Source: an uncultured Prevotellaceae bacterium (lineage in GTDB: Bacteria; Bacteroidota; Bacteroidia; Bacteroidales; Bacteroidaceae). Taken from it: DNA of 64,000 nucleotides. Shown piece after piece: positions 45,701 through 53,876 of this stretch. Made by a program: the position numbers and the translations under genes. Numbering within the stretch: the first letter of the stretch is position 1; every line of letters begins with the position of its first letter. The notes beneath the pieces were generated by a model, which saw nothing but the letters and a program-made list of their open reading frames with translations, did no database searches and was not told the origin of the DNA. The stretch covers positions 1-64,000 of the forward strand of contig CADCCB010000005.1 of NCBI GenBank assembly GCA_902799905.1, written 5' to 3'.

Positions 45701-48700
45701 CTCGCCACCTTGTGGATAGTAGGTTGTTCCGTCCTTATCCGTACACTCCTTGATACACTTATACTTCAACTGATAGTAATCGGCCTCGCGGGGAGCAAGT
45801 GCTTCATACTCTGTATATGTAATCTCAGGGTCTAAACTATAATAGTCTGTACCATAGTTGGTGATGTTCAGTCCACGATAGCCGTCCACGAAGGTCAGGT
45901 TGCCATCACCATACAAACCACCCGTACGTCCTGTACCCAGCGTAATCAGGTCACGGTGATAGACATCGTGGATAGAGGCTGTAGCGTTACCGAACACCGT
46001 GGTGGTGTTGGCATACACGGTAGAAGAACCTGATGAGGTGTTACCACCGGCGAATACGGCATTGAAGATGTTGATACCCGAAAGATCCAATTTATCCCAG
46101 GCATCGTCGTTCTTGTTGCCTAATGTATGGAGGTACTCTGTAGGAACATAGTCGCCGACTTTATACTCTTTTCCATTATAACTAATCGTACCACTTTTGA
46201 CACGGGCATGAGGCTCAATCAGCACCTTGCAGTCCTCGGTCAGCACAAATTGTCCTAAGTCCTTCACCCAGTTTTCATCACTTGCTGCCGGAGGAGTAGG
46301 TGATGGTACGTATGCCTCATCTCCTTTTTTATAAGCATAATAGTAACCCTCCTTTTCATTGTCGTAGCGTTCGCCGTCCTTGATACCTACATAGAGTTTA
46401 CCGTCTTCCTCGTAGGCGCTATACACATAGCCGATATCGCCGCCACCGAAGACGTTACCATTCTCACGTGCCAACTCCTTCGCCGTGCCAATCGTACCAC
46501 CGTGAACGTGTACCTCTGTCTGTCCGAAGACGTAACCATCGGAATAGAGCGTACCGCCCTCGCCGAGGTTGTTATATCCTCGACCGCCACCGAAGACATT
46601 ACGGTGTACATTTCCCTCAAAGAGTTCAACATTTGCCTTACCAGCCTTATAGATGCCCTTCAGGGTACGAACGCTATTGTCAACGCCTGTTGCCTCGATG
46701 ATGCCACGTCCTACAGCGGCAATCTCACCACCACCGAAAAGCGCGTTACGAACGTGGCCGCCATACATCTTCAGGTTGGTGACATCCACACTACTGTTGT
46801 CGATATAGCCTCCACCGAAGATACAGCCGCTATCGTACAGACGGTTGGTGCCGTCGCCCGACCACGTCTCGTCGTGCAACTTCTCCTGATAGTAGTCAGA
46901 ACCTACATTTATATAATCGAGGTCGGTATCTGTTGTCGGTACGCTGTTGAAATGACGATAACCGATAAAGCCCTTGTTGAGTGTGATGTTGGTTGTACCG
47001 AATACGGCACCACCCTCACCACCACCGTAGGCATTACGCTCAATGGCTGGAATACCGTTGGTGAAACTGGTACCATCCAACTTACCGATGACGACGTTTG
47101 TCTCACCAAGGACATCGCCTGTTGTGGCAGCATCAATCGTTCCTTCGTGATAACCTACACTGCCTCTCCAGCCACCGCCATAGACGTTACGTGCCGTGCC
47201 GCCTTCGATATAGGCATTGGCAGAAGCGATGAATGGCTGGTCGAAGTCATCAGTTGTTATGTTATATTTGTTGTTTACCGAACCTACTGTTCCTGCGGCA
47301 TAGAGGTCCTTAGTTACCCTACCACCCAGCAAGGCGATGTAGGTTGTTCCGTGAACATCGCCAGTATTGGGAACATTGGCATCACCCAGGCCACCACCGT
47401 ATGCGTAGGCACCGCTGAGGCTACCGTTATACATATAGCCGCAGACATCAGCGCCTTGGTTGATGATCACGTTGGTGTTGTATTTCTTGCCGTTTCTGGC
47501 TTCTGCCAAATCATCATCCAAGCCGTTGTCAGTATAGCCAGCACCCAGAGAACGCTCAATGGCATGTGGTGCCTGAGGCTCCGTAGTTGTGGCCTTGTCT
47601 TCATCTGACAAAGTTTCCCACTCTGCGTGGGCAGTAGTGTATGTTGCGGTGGCTGCAGCATCCGCTTCCGCAGCCCAAGCATCCACAGACTTTTTGTTCA
47701 TTACGCGCCCCAACTGACCGCCACCATATACCTCATACACACGAGCAGTGTTGTTCAGATTCACCTCCGTATATTGTGCCCAGGTGTCCTTACCATAACC
47801 GGCACCATAGACGGTAGCGTAGTATTCGTTAGCCTTGTCGTAATAGACAGGTGCATTGATGTTGACGTGACTGTAGAAAGTACGGCGGCAGTTGTTGTTG
47901 CCACCATAGATACCCGTACGGTAACCGCCTACGAGGGCATCGCTACTGTTCCAGTTGACGTTGGACTCATATACGTCGCAGCGATATTCGTTATACAGGC
48001 CGTAAGCACCACCGAAGATGGCCTCAGCACGGAATGTAGAGCCCTCAGGCACGTTGACCACCGTGCGACGGGTGACACCCTCCTGGTAACTGCCACCATA
48101 GACGGCCTTGAAATGACCACTCAGCAGATCGATGACGGCTGATGCCTTGTGTGCCGTGGCAGTGGCTGCTGCAGTGGCTTTTTCCACACCCATACCTACG
48201 CCGCCACTCTCACCGGCACCGAACACCTCGGTACCCTGATAGGTGGTCATGGTCTGCGGAACATCGATAAGGATATAACTGCTGTTCTGCATGAGGTCTT
48301 CCTCCTCTTCACCAAGGTAGCCCTGGCCGGCGCCATAGATTTGTTTGACGGTGTTGAGCGGGTTGTTGGTGTCGGTAGGACGGAAGTTGATGAAGGCATT
48401 CTCTAAGAAAGGCTTGTGATAGCCCTCTTTGGCGTGACCGCCTTCATCGAAGTATGCACGGTAGTGTTCATCCTTATAGTCATACACACCGTATGCGCCA
48501 CCGAATATCTTCTCTACACGTCCCTGCACATATTCCATATAGGCTGAGGCGTCGAGCATATCGTCATTATATACCTTACCGCGAACGGCATCGTTGCGCA
48601 GACGGCTTTTGAAGTTGGCCGTTCCCAAAATCTTTCCACCGAGGTCGTTACCTCCATACACGAAGTCGCGAACGTATGGGAAACCGTTGGTGCCAATGTA

Positions 48701-51595
48701 AGTCTCTGTATGCCCGAGGATGTCAGCATTACATGCTCCGGCGAAGGAGTCGAAGATACGTCCGTTGCCCAAATTGATGATACAGTTGCCTGCCACGGGG
48801 CCTAAGAAGCCACCACCATATATGAACTCACACTCTGCGATGTCCTCCGTCATGTTGCCATGCCTTGATACACCGGCAATCGGGCCTTTCAGATTGATGT
48901 AGGTGCTGTTTCTCGCATCGTAGGTATAGTCTATCTTTCCTGTTGATTCATTATATTCTCCATTGCCGATACCGCCTTCCTCGCTGCCTCCGAATATCTG
49001 GAATACGTAGCCGCGATTCAGGTTGACGGTGGTAGAGCCCCATATCTCGGTGTTCACACCCTTACCGCCGCCAAACACGTTGAGTGCCTTACCCAGCACG
49101 TCCATACCCTGCTCGGAAAGGATGACGCCGCTGTGTCGTTCTTCAATCTGGTACTGGTCGTTGCCGTAGAGTTTGTCCTCACCTGATTCATCCTCAGCCA
49201 CTTTGTCGAAAAGAATCTCGCGGTCAACGATAGAACTGTTGATGTTGATGACGACGTTACCGTTGACGACACCGCTGGTGTAGCAACCGCCATAGATGTT
49301 ACCGCCATCGAAACGACGCTCTTTGTCTTCATTGGTACTTGTGGTTGGGTCACCTTCTGTCACAGGGGCAACGGGGAGACCTGTTGATGAACTGATGGTG
49401 TTCCAAATCAGTTCGGTATGAGCGTCGTTCCAACGCTTTGGTTGTATCTTAAGACCTGCAAAGTTCAACTCCAACTTGTCACCGATAGTTCCTGCTGGTG
49501 AACCTGCCGGTGCTGGATCAGGATTGCCCAGCAGACCGCCTTCATAGATGGCATTAAAACCAGGGTTAGGAGTCACAAAGGCATTGTTACAACCACCTAC
49601 AACCCTGTTATATACAACCACCTTGTCTGTGAAGTTGATCGTCGTCTTACCCTCGGTTATCATACTACCCACGTTACCACCGCAGACGATGGAACCGAAC
49701 ATAGTGGAATAAGGTACGTAATCGGCAGCGTCGCCATTGGCTGTGCTCTCAAAGACAACCGAGGATTTCACCTTCATGGCGCAGCCTTCCATGTATTTGG
49801 CAAAGACGTCCTCGTCTTCCAAATTCATAGAATTGAATTTTGTACCGTCAGAAGCGATGTCGGTGCGTGCAAATGTGCGCAGCACACCTTCACCTCTGCC
49901 CTCGGAGTCTGCCTCATCGGTTTTAATCATGTTCGCGCCATTGTTGCCGAGGTACACGTTGTCAATGATGGCGTATGAACCAATCTTGATGTGCGTTTGG
50001 TTGCCAGAACTTGAGCCGGAAACATTCTCTCGCAGAGAGGCACTGTTGCCACCCACATAGAGACCGCCATCCACGATGGTAGGATTGTCTTCCGTACCTC
50101 TGACGAGGATAGACACCTTCTCTGCGTTAGGACGGATGAGGTTGAGGGCTGTGGCAGACTTGAGTTTCTCTTCAACACCTGTGGTGCCTGCTGCTGCAAG
50201 GATTTCAACAGGATTGTAGTAGAAGTCGCTCCAACGTGGATCATCCTTCAGGTCGGGATTGTCTGTATAAGCATAAGAGCCGTTGCCGCCACCATATACG
50301 TCGCCGTAGATATGGGTCATGATACCTACGGTATTGCCGGCATAGACGTTACCAGAGATATCGTTGCCGCCATAAACATTGTTGACGTGACCTGCCAGCA
50401 CTCTGACACGAGCAGCATAACCTGCAGGGATGTTGTTCGGGTTATCATCAGCAGCCAATGCCACTTGGTTATAAGGCACAGGCCTGTCGTCATCGTTGTT
50501 GTACAAAGGCTTCACATCGGCCTTACGACAACCACCATAGACATTGTCAACCTTCATTCCTGCTCCTTCGATTTGCAACAGCAGACCTTCAGGGCTGGTC
50601 ATACGCCCCTCGTTACCACCGCCATAGAGGTTGCGTACCTTGCCTTGTTGCAGGTTCCATCGGGGGCGGATAGCCATATCGGCCTTGTTGTTACCACCAA
50701 ACAAGCGACCAATCTGGTAGGCATCACTGCTGGGATAGGAGAAGGTGGTGTTGATGCCCATCTTATCCTCGAAGCGGTCGTTGTTCAGCAACTCACCAAC
50801 AGTACCCTTAGCGGGGTCAGTATTGGCATTGGGATTGCTTGTATCTACGATTTCATTGACCACCTTGCTCGGATTCTTCAGGGCGATAACGGTCCGCTCT
50901 GTAATGGTCGCATTGTTGCCGCCACCGTAGGCATATACGATGGAAGCGCCCAAGAGTTCGAGATAGGTCTTGCCAATGTCAGGCAATTGAGGTTGGTCAT
51001 CATCCTCATAGACCTTAATCGGAGTATCATCCTTCGTCCATATTTCCCACTTACCAGACTCACTTACACTGGTATTCTTGACTGTATAGTCACCATTACT
51101 ACCTCCGAAGAGTTGTCCGATATAGACTTTTTCGGCATCATCGGCTTCTGTTGTTACGGCTTCGTCGCCTGTGCCTGTGGTCTTCGTCTTGGTAGAGGTG
51201 CGCACAAAGACGTTCCAAGTGTTGTCAATATTATTCTTTCCTGTTCCGGTGCCTACTTCCGTCAGTTCTGTCGGGATAGCATCAGAGGCACCTATAGTTC
51301 CGGCGATGTCGTTGCCGCCATACGCCTTGTCAATAACGATATATTTTGAGGCATGCTCACCGTCGATGTGGAGGAATGCACTGCCTCCGACGTTAGCCTG
51401 ACGGGCACCACCAAAGACCTGATGGATGTCACCGCCATAGATTAGCACCTCTGTCTTACCTCCTAAATCACCGGCATTACCACCGCCATAGACACTACCG
51501 GCAATGGTAACCTGTGCCTGAGCCTTCATCACGCCCAGGGACATCAGTAAACAAATGATGGTCTCTCTAACTCTCAACTTCTTATAACTCCTCAT
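39791..51595 (-). CDS. Giant VYGGGN-repeat secreted protein with sorting tail, 3934 aa
   Basis: Signal peptide ETIICLLMSLGVMKAQAQ. The N-terminal two thirds consist of many units with VYGGGN, IFGGS, VFGGG or AFGGA, each followed by a strand such as GNTxVxI, suggesting a long beta-helix. From about residue 2000 the repeats thin out and a region with charged loops and aromatic strands follows. The C-terminus (NFTIQPGETIETRIPVAGVYIIRADGGRIQKKIAVK) has the look of a type IX secretion sorting domain. At least five REP-like hairpins are translated within it (at about 40607, 41159, 42177, 42262 and 49494), read as (S/P)SGSPAG or variants. Probably a surface-anchored adhesin. Upstream are only simple repeats and the fimbrial operon. 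Confidence 0.8.
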   Translation of the reverse strand: MRSYKKLRVRETIICLLMSLGVMKAQAQVTIAGSVYGGGNAGDLGGKTEVLIYGGDIHQVFGGARQANVGGSAFLHIDGEHASKYIVIDKAYGGNDIAGTIGASDAIPTELTEVGTGTGKNNIDNTWNVFVRTSTKTKTTGTGDEAVTTEADDAEKVYIGQLFGGSNGDYTVKNTSVSESGKWEIWTKDDTPIKVYEDDDQPQLPDIGKTYLELLGASIVYAYGGGNNATITERTVIALKNPSKVVNEIVDTSNPNANTDPAKGTVGELLNNDRFEDKMGINTTFSYPSSDAYQIGRLFGGNNKADMAIRPRWNLQQGKVRNLYGGGNEGRMTSPEGLLLQIEGAGMKVDNVYGGCRKADVKPLYNNDDDRPVPYNQVALAADDNPNNIPAGYAARVRVLAGHVNNVYGGNDISGNVYAGNTVGIMTHIYGDVYGGGNGSYAYTDNPDLKDDPRWSDFYYNPVEILAAAGTTGVEEKLKSATALNLIRPNAEKVSILVRGTEDNPTIVDGGLYVGGNSASLRENVSGSSSGNQTHIKIGSYAIIDNVYLGNNGANMIKTDEADSEGRGEGVLRTFARTDIASDGTKFNSMNLEDEDVFAKYMEGCAMKVKSSVVFESTANGDAADYVPYSTMFGSIVCGGNVGSMITEGKTTINFTDKVVVYNRVVGGCNNAFVTPNPGFNAIYEGGLLGNPDPAPAGSPAGTIGDKLELNFAGLKIQPKRWNDAHTELIWNTISSSTGLPVAPVTEGDPTTSTNEDKERRFDGGNIYGGCYTSGVVNGNVVININSSIVDREILFDKVAEDESGEDKLYGNDQYQIEERHSGVILSEQGMDVLGKALNVFGGGKGVNTEIWGSTTVNLNRGYVFQIFGGSEEGGIGNGEYNESTGKIDYTYDARNSTYINLKGPIAGVSRHGNMTEDIAECEFIYGGGFLGPVAGNCIINLGNGRIFDSFAGACNADILGHTETYIGTNGFPYVRDFVYGGNDLGGKILGTANFKSRLRNDAVRGKVYNDDMLDASAYMEYVQGRVEKIFGGAYGVYDYKDEHYRAYFDEGGHAKEGYHKPFLENAFINFRPTDTNNPLNTVKQIYGAGQGYLGEEEEDLMQNSSYILIDVPQTMTTYQGTEVFGAGESGGVGMGVEKATAAATATAHKASAVIDLLSGHFKAVYGGSYQEGVTRRTVVNVPEGSTFRAEAIFGGAYGLYNEYRCDVYESNVNWNSSDALVGGYRTGIYGGNNNCRRTFYSHVNINAPVYYDKANEYYATVYGAGYGKDTWAQYTEVNLNNTARVYEVYGGGQLGRVMNKKSVDAWAAEADAAATATYTTAHAEWETLSDEDKATTTEPQAPHAIERSLGAGYTDNGLDDDLAEARNGKKYNTNVIINQGADVCGYMYNGSLSGAYAYGGGLGDANVPNTGDVHGTTYIALLGGRVTKDLYAAGTVGSVNNKYNITTDDFDQPFIASANAYIEGGTARNVYGGGWRGSVGYHEGTIDAATTGDVLGETNVVIGKLDGTSFTNGIPAIERNAYGGGEGGAVFGTTNITLNKGFIGYRHFNSVPTTDTDLDYINVGSDYYQEKLHDETWSGDGTNRLYDSGCIFGGGYIDNSSVDVTNLKMYGGHVRNALFGGGEIAAVGRGIIEATGVDNSVRTLKGIYKAGKANVELFEGNVHRNVFGGGRGYNNLGEGGTLYSDGYVFGQTEVHVHGGTIGTAKELARENGNVFGGGDIGYVYSAYEEDGKLYVGIKDGERYDNEKEGYYYAYKKGDEAYVPSPTPPAASDENWVKDLGQFVLTEDCKVLIEPHARVKSGTISYNGKEYKVGDYVPTEYLHTLGNKNDDAWDKLDLSGINIFNAVFAGGNTSSGSSTVYANTTTVFGNATASIHDVYHRDLITLGTGRTGGLYGDGNLTFVDGYRGLNITNYGTDYYSLDPEITYTEYEALAPREADYYQLKYKCIKECTDKDGTTYYPQGGEHTKASTLTIDDLLTLFEGIKVDDDYILLTNSETAEEYPNPNYWEQNGVVPVYAGRLMNTIQRADFCGVFGSRMVMQGAQDRVPEIVDHTNYTINRVREVSLNQKLSVRTDDASDEDKKVHGNYFGIYSIVNYLGALTSDVFFLPENDVRNDFRVTNNESNPDYKSDSKAYNNGSTPVASKKYGKATYYDWKAGFVKDRKRNNGTSKNKVALASGVYLELTTELSTGDDLYEKDWGYITGVIELDLINVQPGIGGGFVYAKNVHKTGTYEFHKHNTLTALNDDAITRRDFTYTGADVEWETSGNFIHSTQTIIDDCYNVSGKYKGTVEPGGAVPAHYWFIQGSVYVYDQYISAYTGAPNAYSETVDIPLTITAASHGTMKLLNVMPNKYAYYSAPGKKIGDGKKIVINEVEYHLNDPISYWDWYLLTPAEKNLFKDETYVTTADCKYSSSDADIIPAGTVMLPEEYNTLKATHSTVYHIEKQQDVDFDFVFRSSNNMSHDTGYMLTYKVNNPTDWNTWYTKVESESAEKDQAGGSGYEDGPTYHLKDSSKGGVLGQREYKVSNLIAENIYTTYQTMATNHSEAIPDGQAEFEEAYIVTSEYTNDDVHLNVGSSVSETQAKDMTGYVAPAYICTSTIQLSKTDYIYVGNRMTAEEKDAYYLTYKDSNPTLAKMIQDDIVPAYYCTKDGFYGGNYYEANKNYRGLEVWSSMSKEDREQFEFNYDAFDVLIDPRYGWNEGGTSVIHSEGKKYEYDSAAGTEAAAKLNPAGYSLAKPVDYRATYNGSETSTHNDITLENGKEYSRTEYESLPNEKRHYTTIDVKEEGNVYVVKTPFQVGNIPYAVGTVISANTFSSLGQTDQANVTTLTFTSEQTGKYYYCREEYKVGENTEGETVTGVAVSGGISGTYINGQNVPVGLVISEGNFNSLKNYQTDFTIHGIAPTETSTLYVSRFSDIFDLSKEKIITVIYEYNYEESDVSGTHVTPVTERHVVNIHVMFKSGIPFVEDIKAPQIVLPGTFVGIREPHVTPGAYEVTGGGWKLFEKKSDAESHINGVEYTPTADPLYWYQHGYYLAYYAKTYLGETYSNTVQVSVANYHDLTKVLDDTEHYYYVDNPTVKRNSKIYITDATDGATQLKQIFDLSVPSGESPAVLNEHVEACKNLEFFLHTNITVPSGSPAWEPIGTDEHCFEGNLHGDGYHIDGLDHSLFRNLCGNVYNLGVTGSFTSAGIADKEDAEKDKAYMENCWINTSATEGFTTKAILGADPTKNTERKRVVNCYYQNTKDYQTGDAIPMPEIAFYNGTVGYDLNGFYLYKRYNNTKTGLGIAHTFYTINSDGTLSVPQTKNYVDENATYCSSGITGIYDNGGYVEDRFADGDFRYADGVIPESEDQRTLVDADGVSHFYPIWPDDYIYFGQMLTYGWNDQRPHENVPSRIVKNSGRLSSSDESNRIYRAPAYYQSKVMDVAHFNPAVNLVAYTKTTSPNVTPLPAYPNMTAIDFAGHNDNAWTLGRVSSASPAGVDLFYQPLLDESGLKSITNRDETPNLLVYAPSDEANKKTYDVLTDYFTEPSYSDYYNEDDDYRRVGAAPTSTVFGHLVMNDLTATSDHLLVDKKDFNCPISYQFAGGKRMWYQRIPDNYVSLTDGWSTVSLPFDAELVSTQDKGEITHFYSKSPSFDANGTKTGHEYWLSEYKGITASSGSPAGVLTATFNYPTATGAEKQVNNTFLWDYYYRKNTQKDAHTDTYQTRYEASRTMEQYPLLATATPYMIGFPGKTFYEFDLSGEWKVKNTATTAPEQLGKQTISFVSKTGIPIAVSDDEISASAIDANDYKFMPNYMSKKVVGYLMNQDGNSFDVTPSGGSAATPFRPYFVSTASAPARSILFDNEDASFTFDDRDPSDDDLGEGNLVFKVRKHIISVTSSLQREADVRITNVGGLNIGNFTIQPGETIETRIPVAGVYIIRADGGRIQKKIAVK
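40607..42285 (-). repeat. Four REP-like hairpins inside the 3934-aa gene
   Basis: 40607-40630 (ASSGSPAG), 41159-41183 (SSASPAG), 42177-42200 (VPSGSPAW; stem CCAAGCGG / CCGCTTGG with a compensatory pair change) and 42262-42285 (VPSGESPA). All in the same reading frame, as in the transposase array. A degenerate fifth lies at 49491-49516. Confidence 0.7.
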
Positions 51596-51662
51596 TCTTA
51601 ATTCTTAATTCTTCGCTCGACCCAGAGGTCGCTTTCACCAAGCGTAGCGACTGAAAGAACTC
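51596..51662. repeat. Simple repeats and dispersed palindrome, copy 2
   Basis: ATTCTTAATT units flank the inverted copy (51629-51657) of the palindrome seen at 11-39. It fills the gap between the fimbrial operon and the 3934-aa gene; no promoter box was seen for the giant gene. Confidence 0.6.
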
Positions 51663-52658
51663 TTAATTCTTAATTACCACGAAGGGCGGATCTTGTTGCG
51701 ACAGATCGTAGAGGTACGAAGGGTCGATGGTTACCAAAAGGGTGCGTTCCTCGCCACGTTCCAGATCCTCCAACGGATATGCCAGATTGTTGGTGGCTGT
51801 TCGTTCAGGGGAAATCTTATTGCCTTTTTTATCGTAGATGTCATAGACTATCTCCAACGAAAGTTTGTCAAACAGGGTCGTGGCAGGAATGACGTAGCCG
51901 CTACATACTGTTGTGGAGGTCGTCGTCAGCGTCAACTCTTCATCTCTGATGGTCATTTCGTGTGTTCCGGTGCCAGCCGTGCTGTTATGTGCCACGCTGC
52001 TGATTCCCACACCCTTGGTGAGGGTGACGTCTACATTATAACTGCTGATGTCGGTCACCAGCAGTTTCATGCGCTTAATCTTGATGGTGCGCACGGCGTT
52101 ATAGTCTTCGCCTACCTTCATGTTAAAGATGAGGTGGCTGTAAAGATGGTCGACGAGCAGGTTGATATAGTTCTCGCGCCGACTGTCGTAATCGAAACTG
52201 AAGGCTCCGCGAACGGCAGGTGTCTTGTCGCTCTCGTCAGCCGCCTGGCGTACACCCGCCACAATGCAATAGTCTTGGGTCGCTATTGGCGGCATTTGCT
52301 GGATATGGAGCACGGCACTATTGTCAGTCACGCCGGAAATGCTGGGTGCGAATACCTCGTCGTCAGGCATAAAGCCATAGAGGTTGTAGGTTCTTGTGCC
52401 CGACTTCAACTTCAGGTGTGTAGTCCATGCGTCCTCTCCCTCATATTCGATGAGTCCTTCTGTAGCCGTTGTTCCATGAGTCACGAATATCCTGATGTCA
52501 CCATATTCCGGATCACCCGATAAGGCACGCAAGACACGTGATATCCTGAGAGAAGCGTCTTGCTCCAGCACCACAGGCTGCTCCTCTGCCGTGTCTTGGG
52601 AACAGGCAGCCAACAGCACCAAGGCTATCATGATGAGGAAATACTTGATATGCTTCAT
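51663..52658 (-). CDS. Fimbrial lipoprotein, probable accessory subunit, 331 aa
   Basis: Start taken at 52658 (MKHIKYFLIM), one base after the upstream stop. Lipobox LVLLAACSQD places the lipidated Cys near residue 19. Beta-rich body (LYGFMPDDE, FDYDSRRENYINLLVDHLYSHLIFNMKVG) and a terminal segment SQQDPPFVVIKN. Last gene of the fimbrial operon; by position and by size it may be a tip or anchor subunit of Mfa/FimA-type fimbriae. No adhesion domain recognised. Confidence 0.7.
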   Translation of the reverse strand: MKHIKYFLIMIALVLLAACSQDTAEEQPVVLEQDASLRISRVLRALSGDPEYGDIRIFVTHGTTATEGLIEYEGEDAWTTHLKLKSGTRTYNLYGFMPDDEVFAPSISGVTDNSAVLHIQQMPPIATQDYCIVAGVRQAADESDKTPAVRGAFSFDYDSRRENYINLLVDHLYSHLIFNMKVGEDYNAVRTIKIKRMKLLVTDISSYNVDVTLTKGVGISSVAHNSTAGTGTHEMTIRDEELTLTTTSTTVCSGYVIPATTLFDKLSLEIVYDIYDKKGNKISPERTATNNLAYPLEDLERGEERTLLVTIDPSYLYDLSQQDPPFVVIKN

Positions 52659-52659
52659 G

Positions 52660-53874
52660 TTACCAGTTATAGAATTCATAGTTCTTCTCCGTTGCCCTCC
52701 ACGGAGTGGTGTCGACTACTACGACATGCAGTCGTGCCTTTGCCTGATAGGCATAGACCGTCCAGACATGGTTCCGCGAGAAACCGCCTTCGTCTATCAT
52801 GGTGAAAGTCGCTCTCTGTTCCTCGCCGCTGCCAATCTGAAATTTAATCTCACCCTGCAGTTGCTCGTCGCTCTCGCGCAGGTAGTAATATTTCTGGGTG
52901 AGGTCTCCATTGGCTGCAGCCGTTTCAATCCTATCCTCATAGACTTCAGGAGTGGCTTCATCATATCCCCAGGCATAGATGGCAGGATTTTCGTTTTCTG
53001 CAATCTCTGTGACAGGTGCGCTCAGCAGGTTGGGCGTTGTGGCGTCGTAGCCTTCATCCGTCTTGATATGGCAGGTGTGGCGGTTATATGGCGGATCATC
53101 AGCCATAAAGATGTATTCTGCTATAGGCAACTTCCCTGTGTCCAGTTTAATGCTGTTAATCGTTAATGTCTCTCCGCCTGTCTGACGTGAGAAGACGAAG
53201 CGCAGTTTCGATACAGTACGTATCAGTTGCACTCTTGCTACCTGTCCACCATCGTCCAGTCGCAGTACTGGTGCCGTTCCTGTTACAGGTTGATTGCGAA
53301 GCACTCCCGACATGGGCAATCCGACGTTCGCAGGCACAATAGACACGGGATTTGTCAATCCGAATGGGTCGGCTGTCGTCTTCTGTATCAGAGCAGCCTC
53401 CAACTCATCCTGAGTCATCTGACCGTCGAGTTCCACGTGGCAGTTGCTGTTCGCCACATTGGCGGCGATATATACGTCCACATTCTCACGACTGGCTTCT
53501 TCCGTCTCTGCATACGTCTCGTCGATGGTCATCTGTATCAGTTGGTAAGGATTTGAACTGCTGAAACTGGACAGTTGGGTAGAAGCGTAATAACTCAGAA
53601 GGTCATGACTGCTGTGCCCGTACACCCATATCTGCAGGGAATAGACGGCCGACTCGTTGATAATCGGGTTTACATCACCATCATAAGCAGCACGCGTGGG
53701 CTGTGCCGGCTTAGGGGCATAGATATAGACATACAACTTGGTGGCCTCCGTTGGCTGAACGGGTATTTCTTCTTCATCTGAGGAGCACGCCGACAGACAC
53801 AATAGTAGGAACAGCAACCAGAGAATCGGGCTGTCGCCTTGGCGTTGACAATTATGTCTGTTGATGTACTTCAT
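52660..53874 (-). CDS. Fimbrial lipoprotein, accessory subunit, 404 aa
   Basis: Start taken at 53874 (MKYINRHNCQ), two bases after the preceding stop. Lipobox LLLCLSACSSD gives a lipidated Cys near residue 30. The N-terminal strand TKLYVYIYAP and the RTVSKLRFVF segment are typical of FimA/Mfa-type fimbrillins, in which an N-terminal strand is released by a gingipain-like protease before polymerisation. C-terminus ends NYEFYNW. Third gene of the operon. Confidence 0.75.
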   Translation of the reverse strand: MKYINRHNCQRQGDSPILWLLFLLLCLSACSSDEEEIPVQPTEATKLYVYIYAPKPAQPTRAAYDGDVNPIINESAVYSLQIWVYGHSSHDLLSYYASTQLSSFSSSNPYQLIQMTIDETYAETEEASRENVDVYIAANVANSNCHVELDGQMTQDELEAALIQKTTADPFGLTNPVSIVPANVGLPMSGVLRNQPVTGTAPVLRLDDGGQVARVQLIRTVSKLRFVFSRQTGGETLTINSIKLDTGKLPIAEYIFMADDPPYNRHTCHIKTDEGYDATTPNLLSAPVTEIAENENPAIYAWGYDEATPEVYEDRIETAAANGDLTQKYYYLRESDEQLQGEIKFQIGSGEEQRATFTMIDEGGFSRNHVWTVYAYQAKARLHVVVVDTTPWRATEKNYEFYNW

Positions 53875-53876
53875 AC

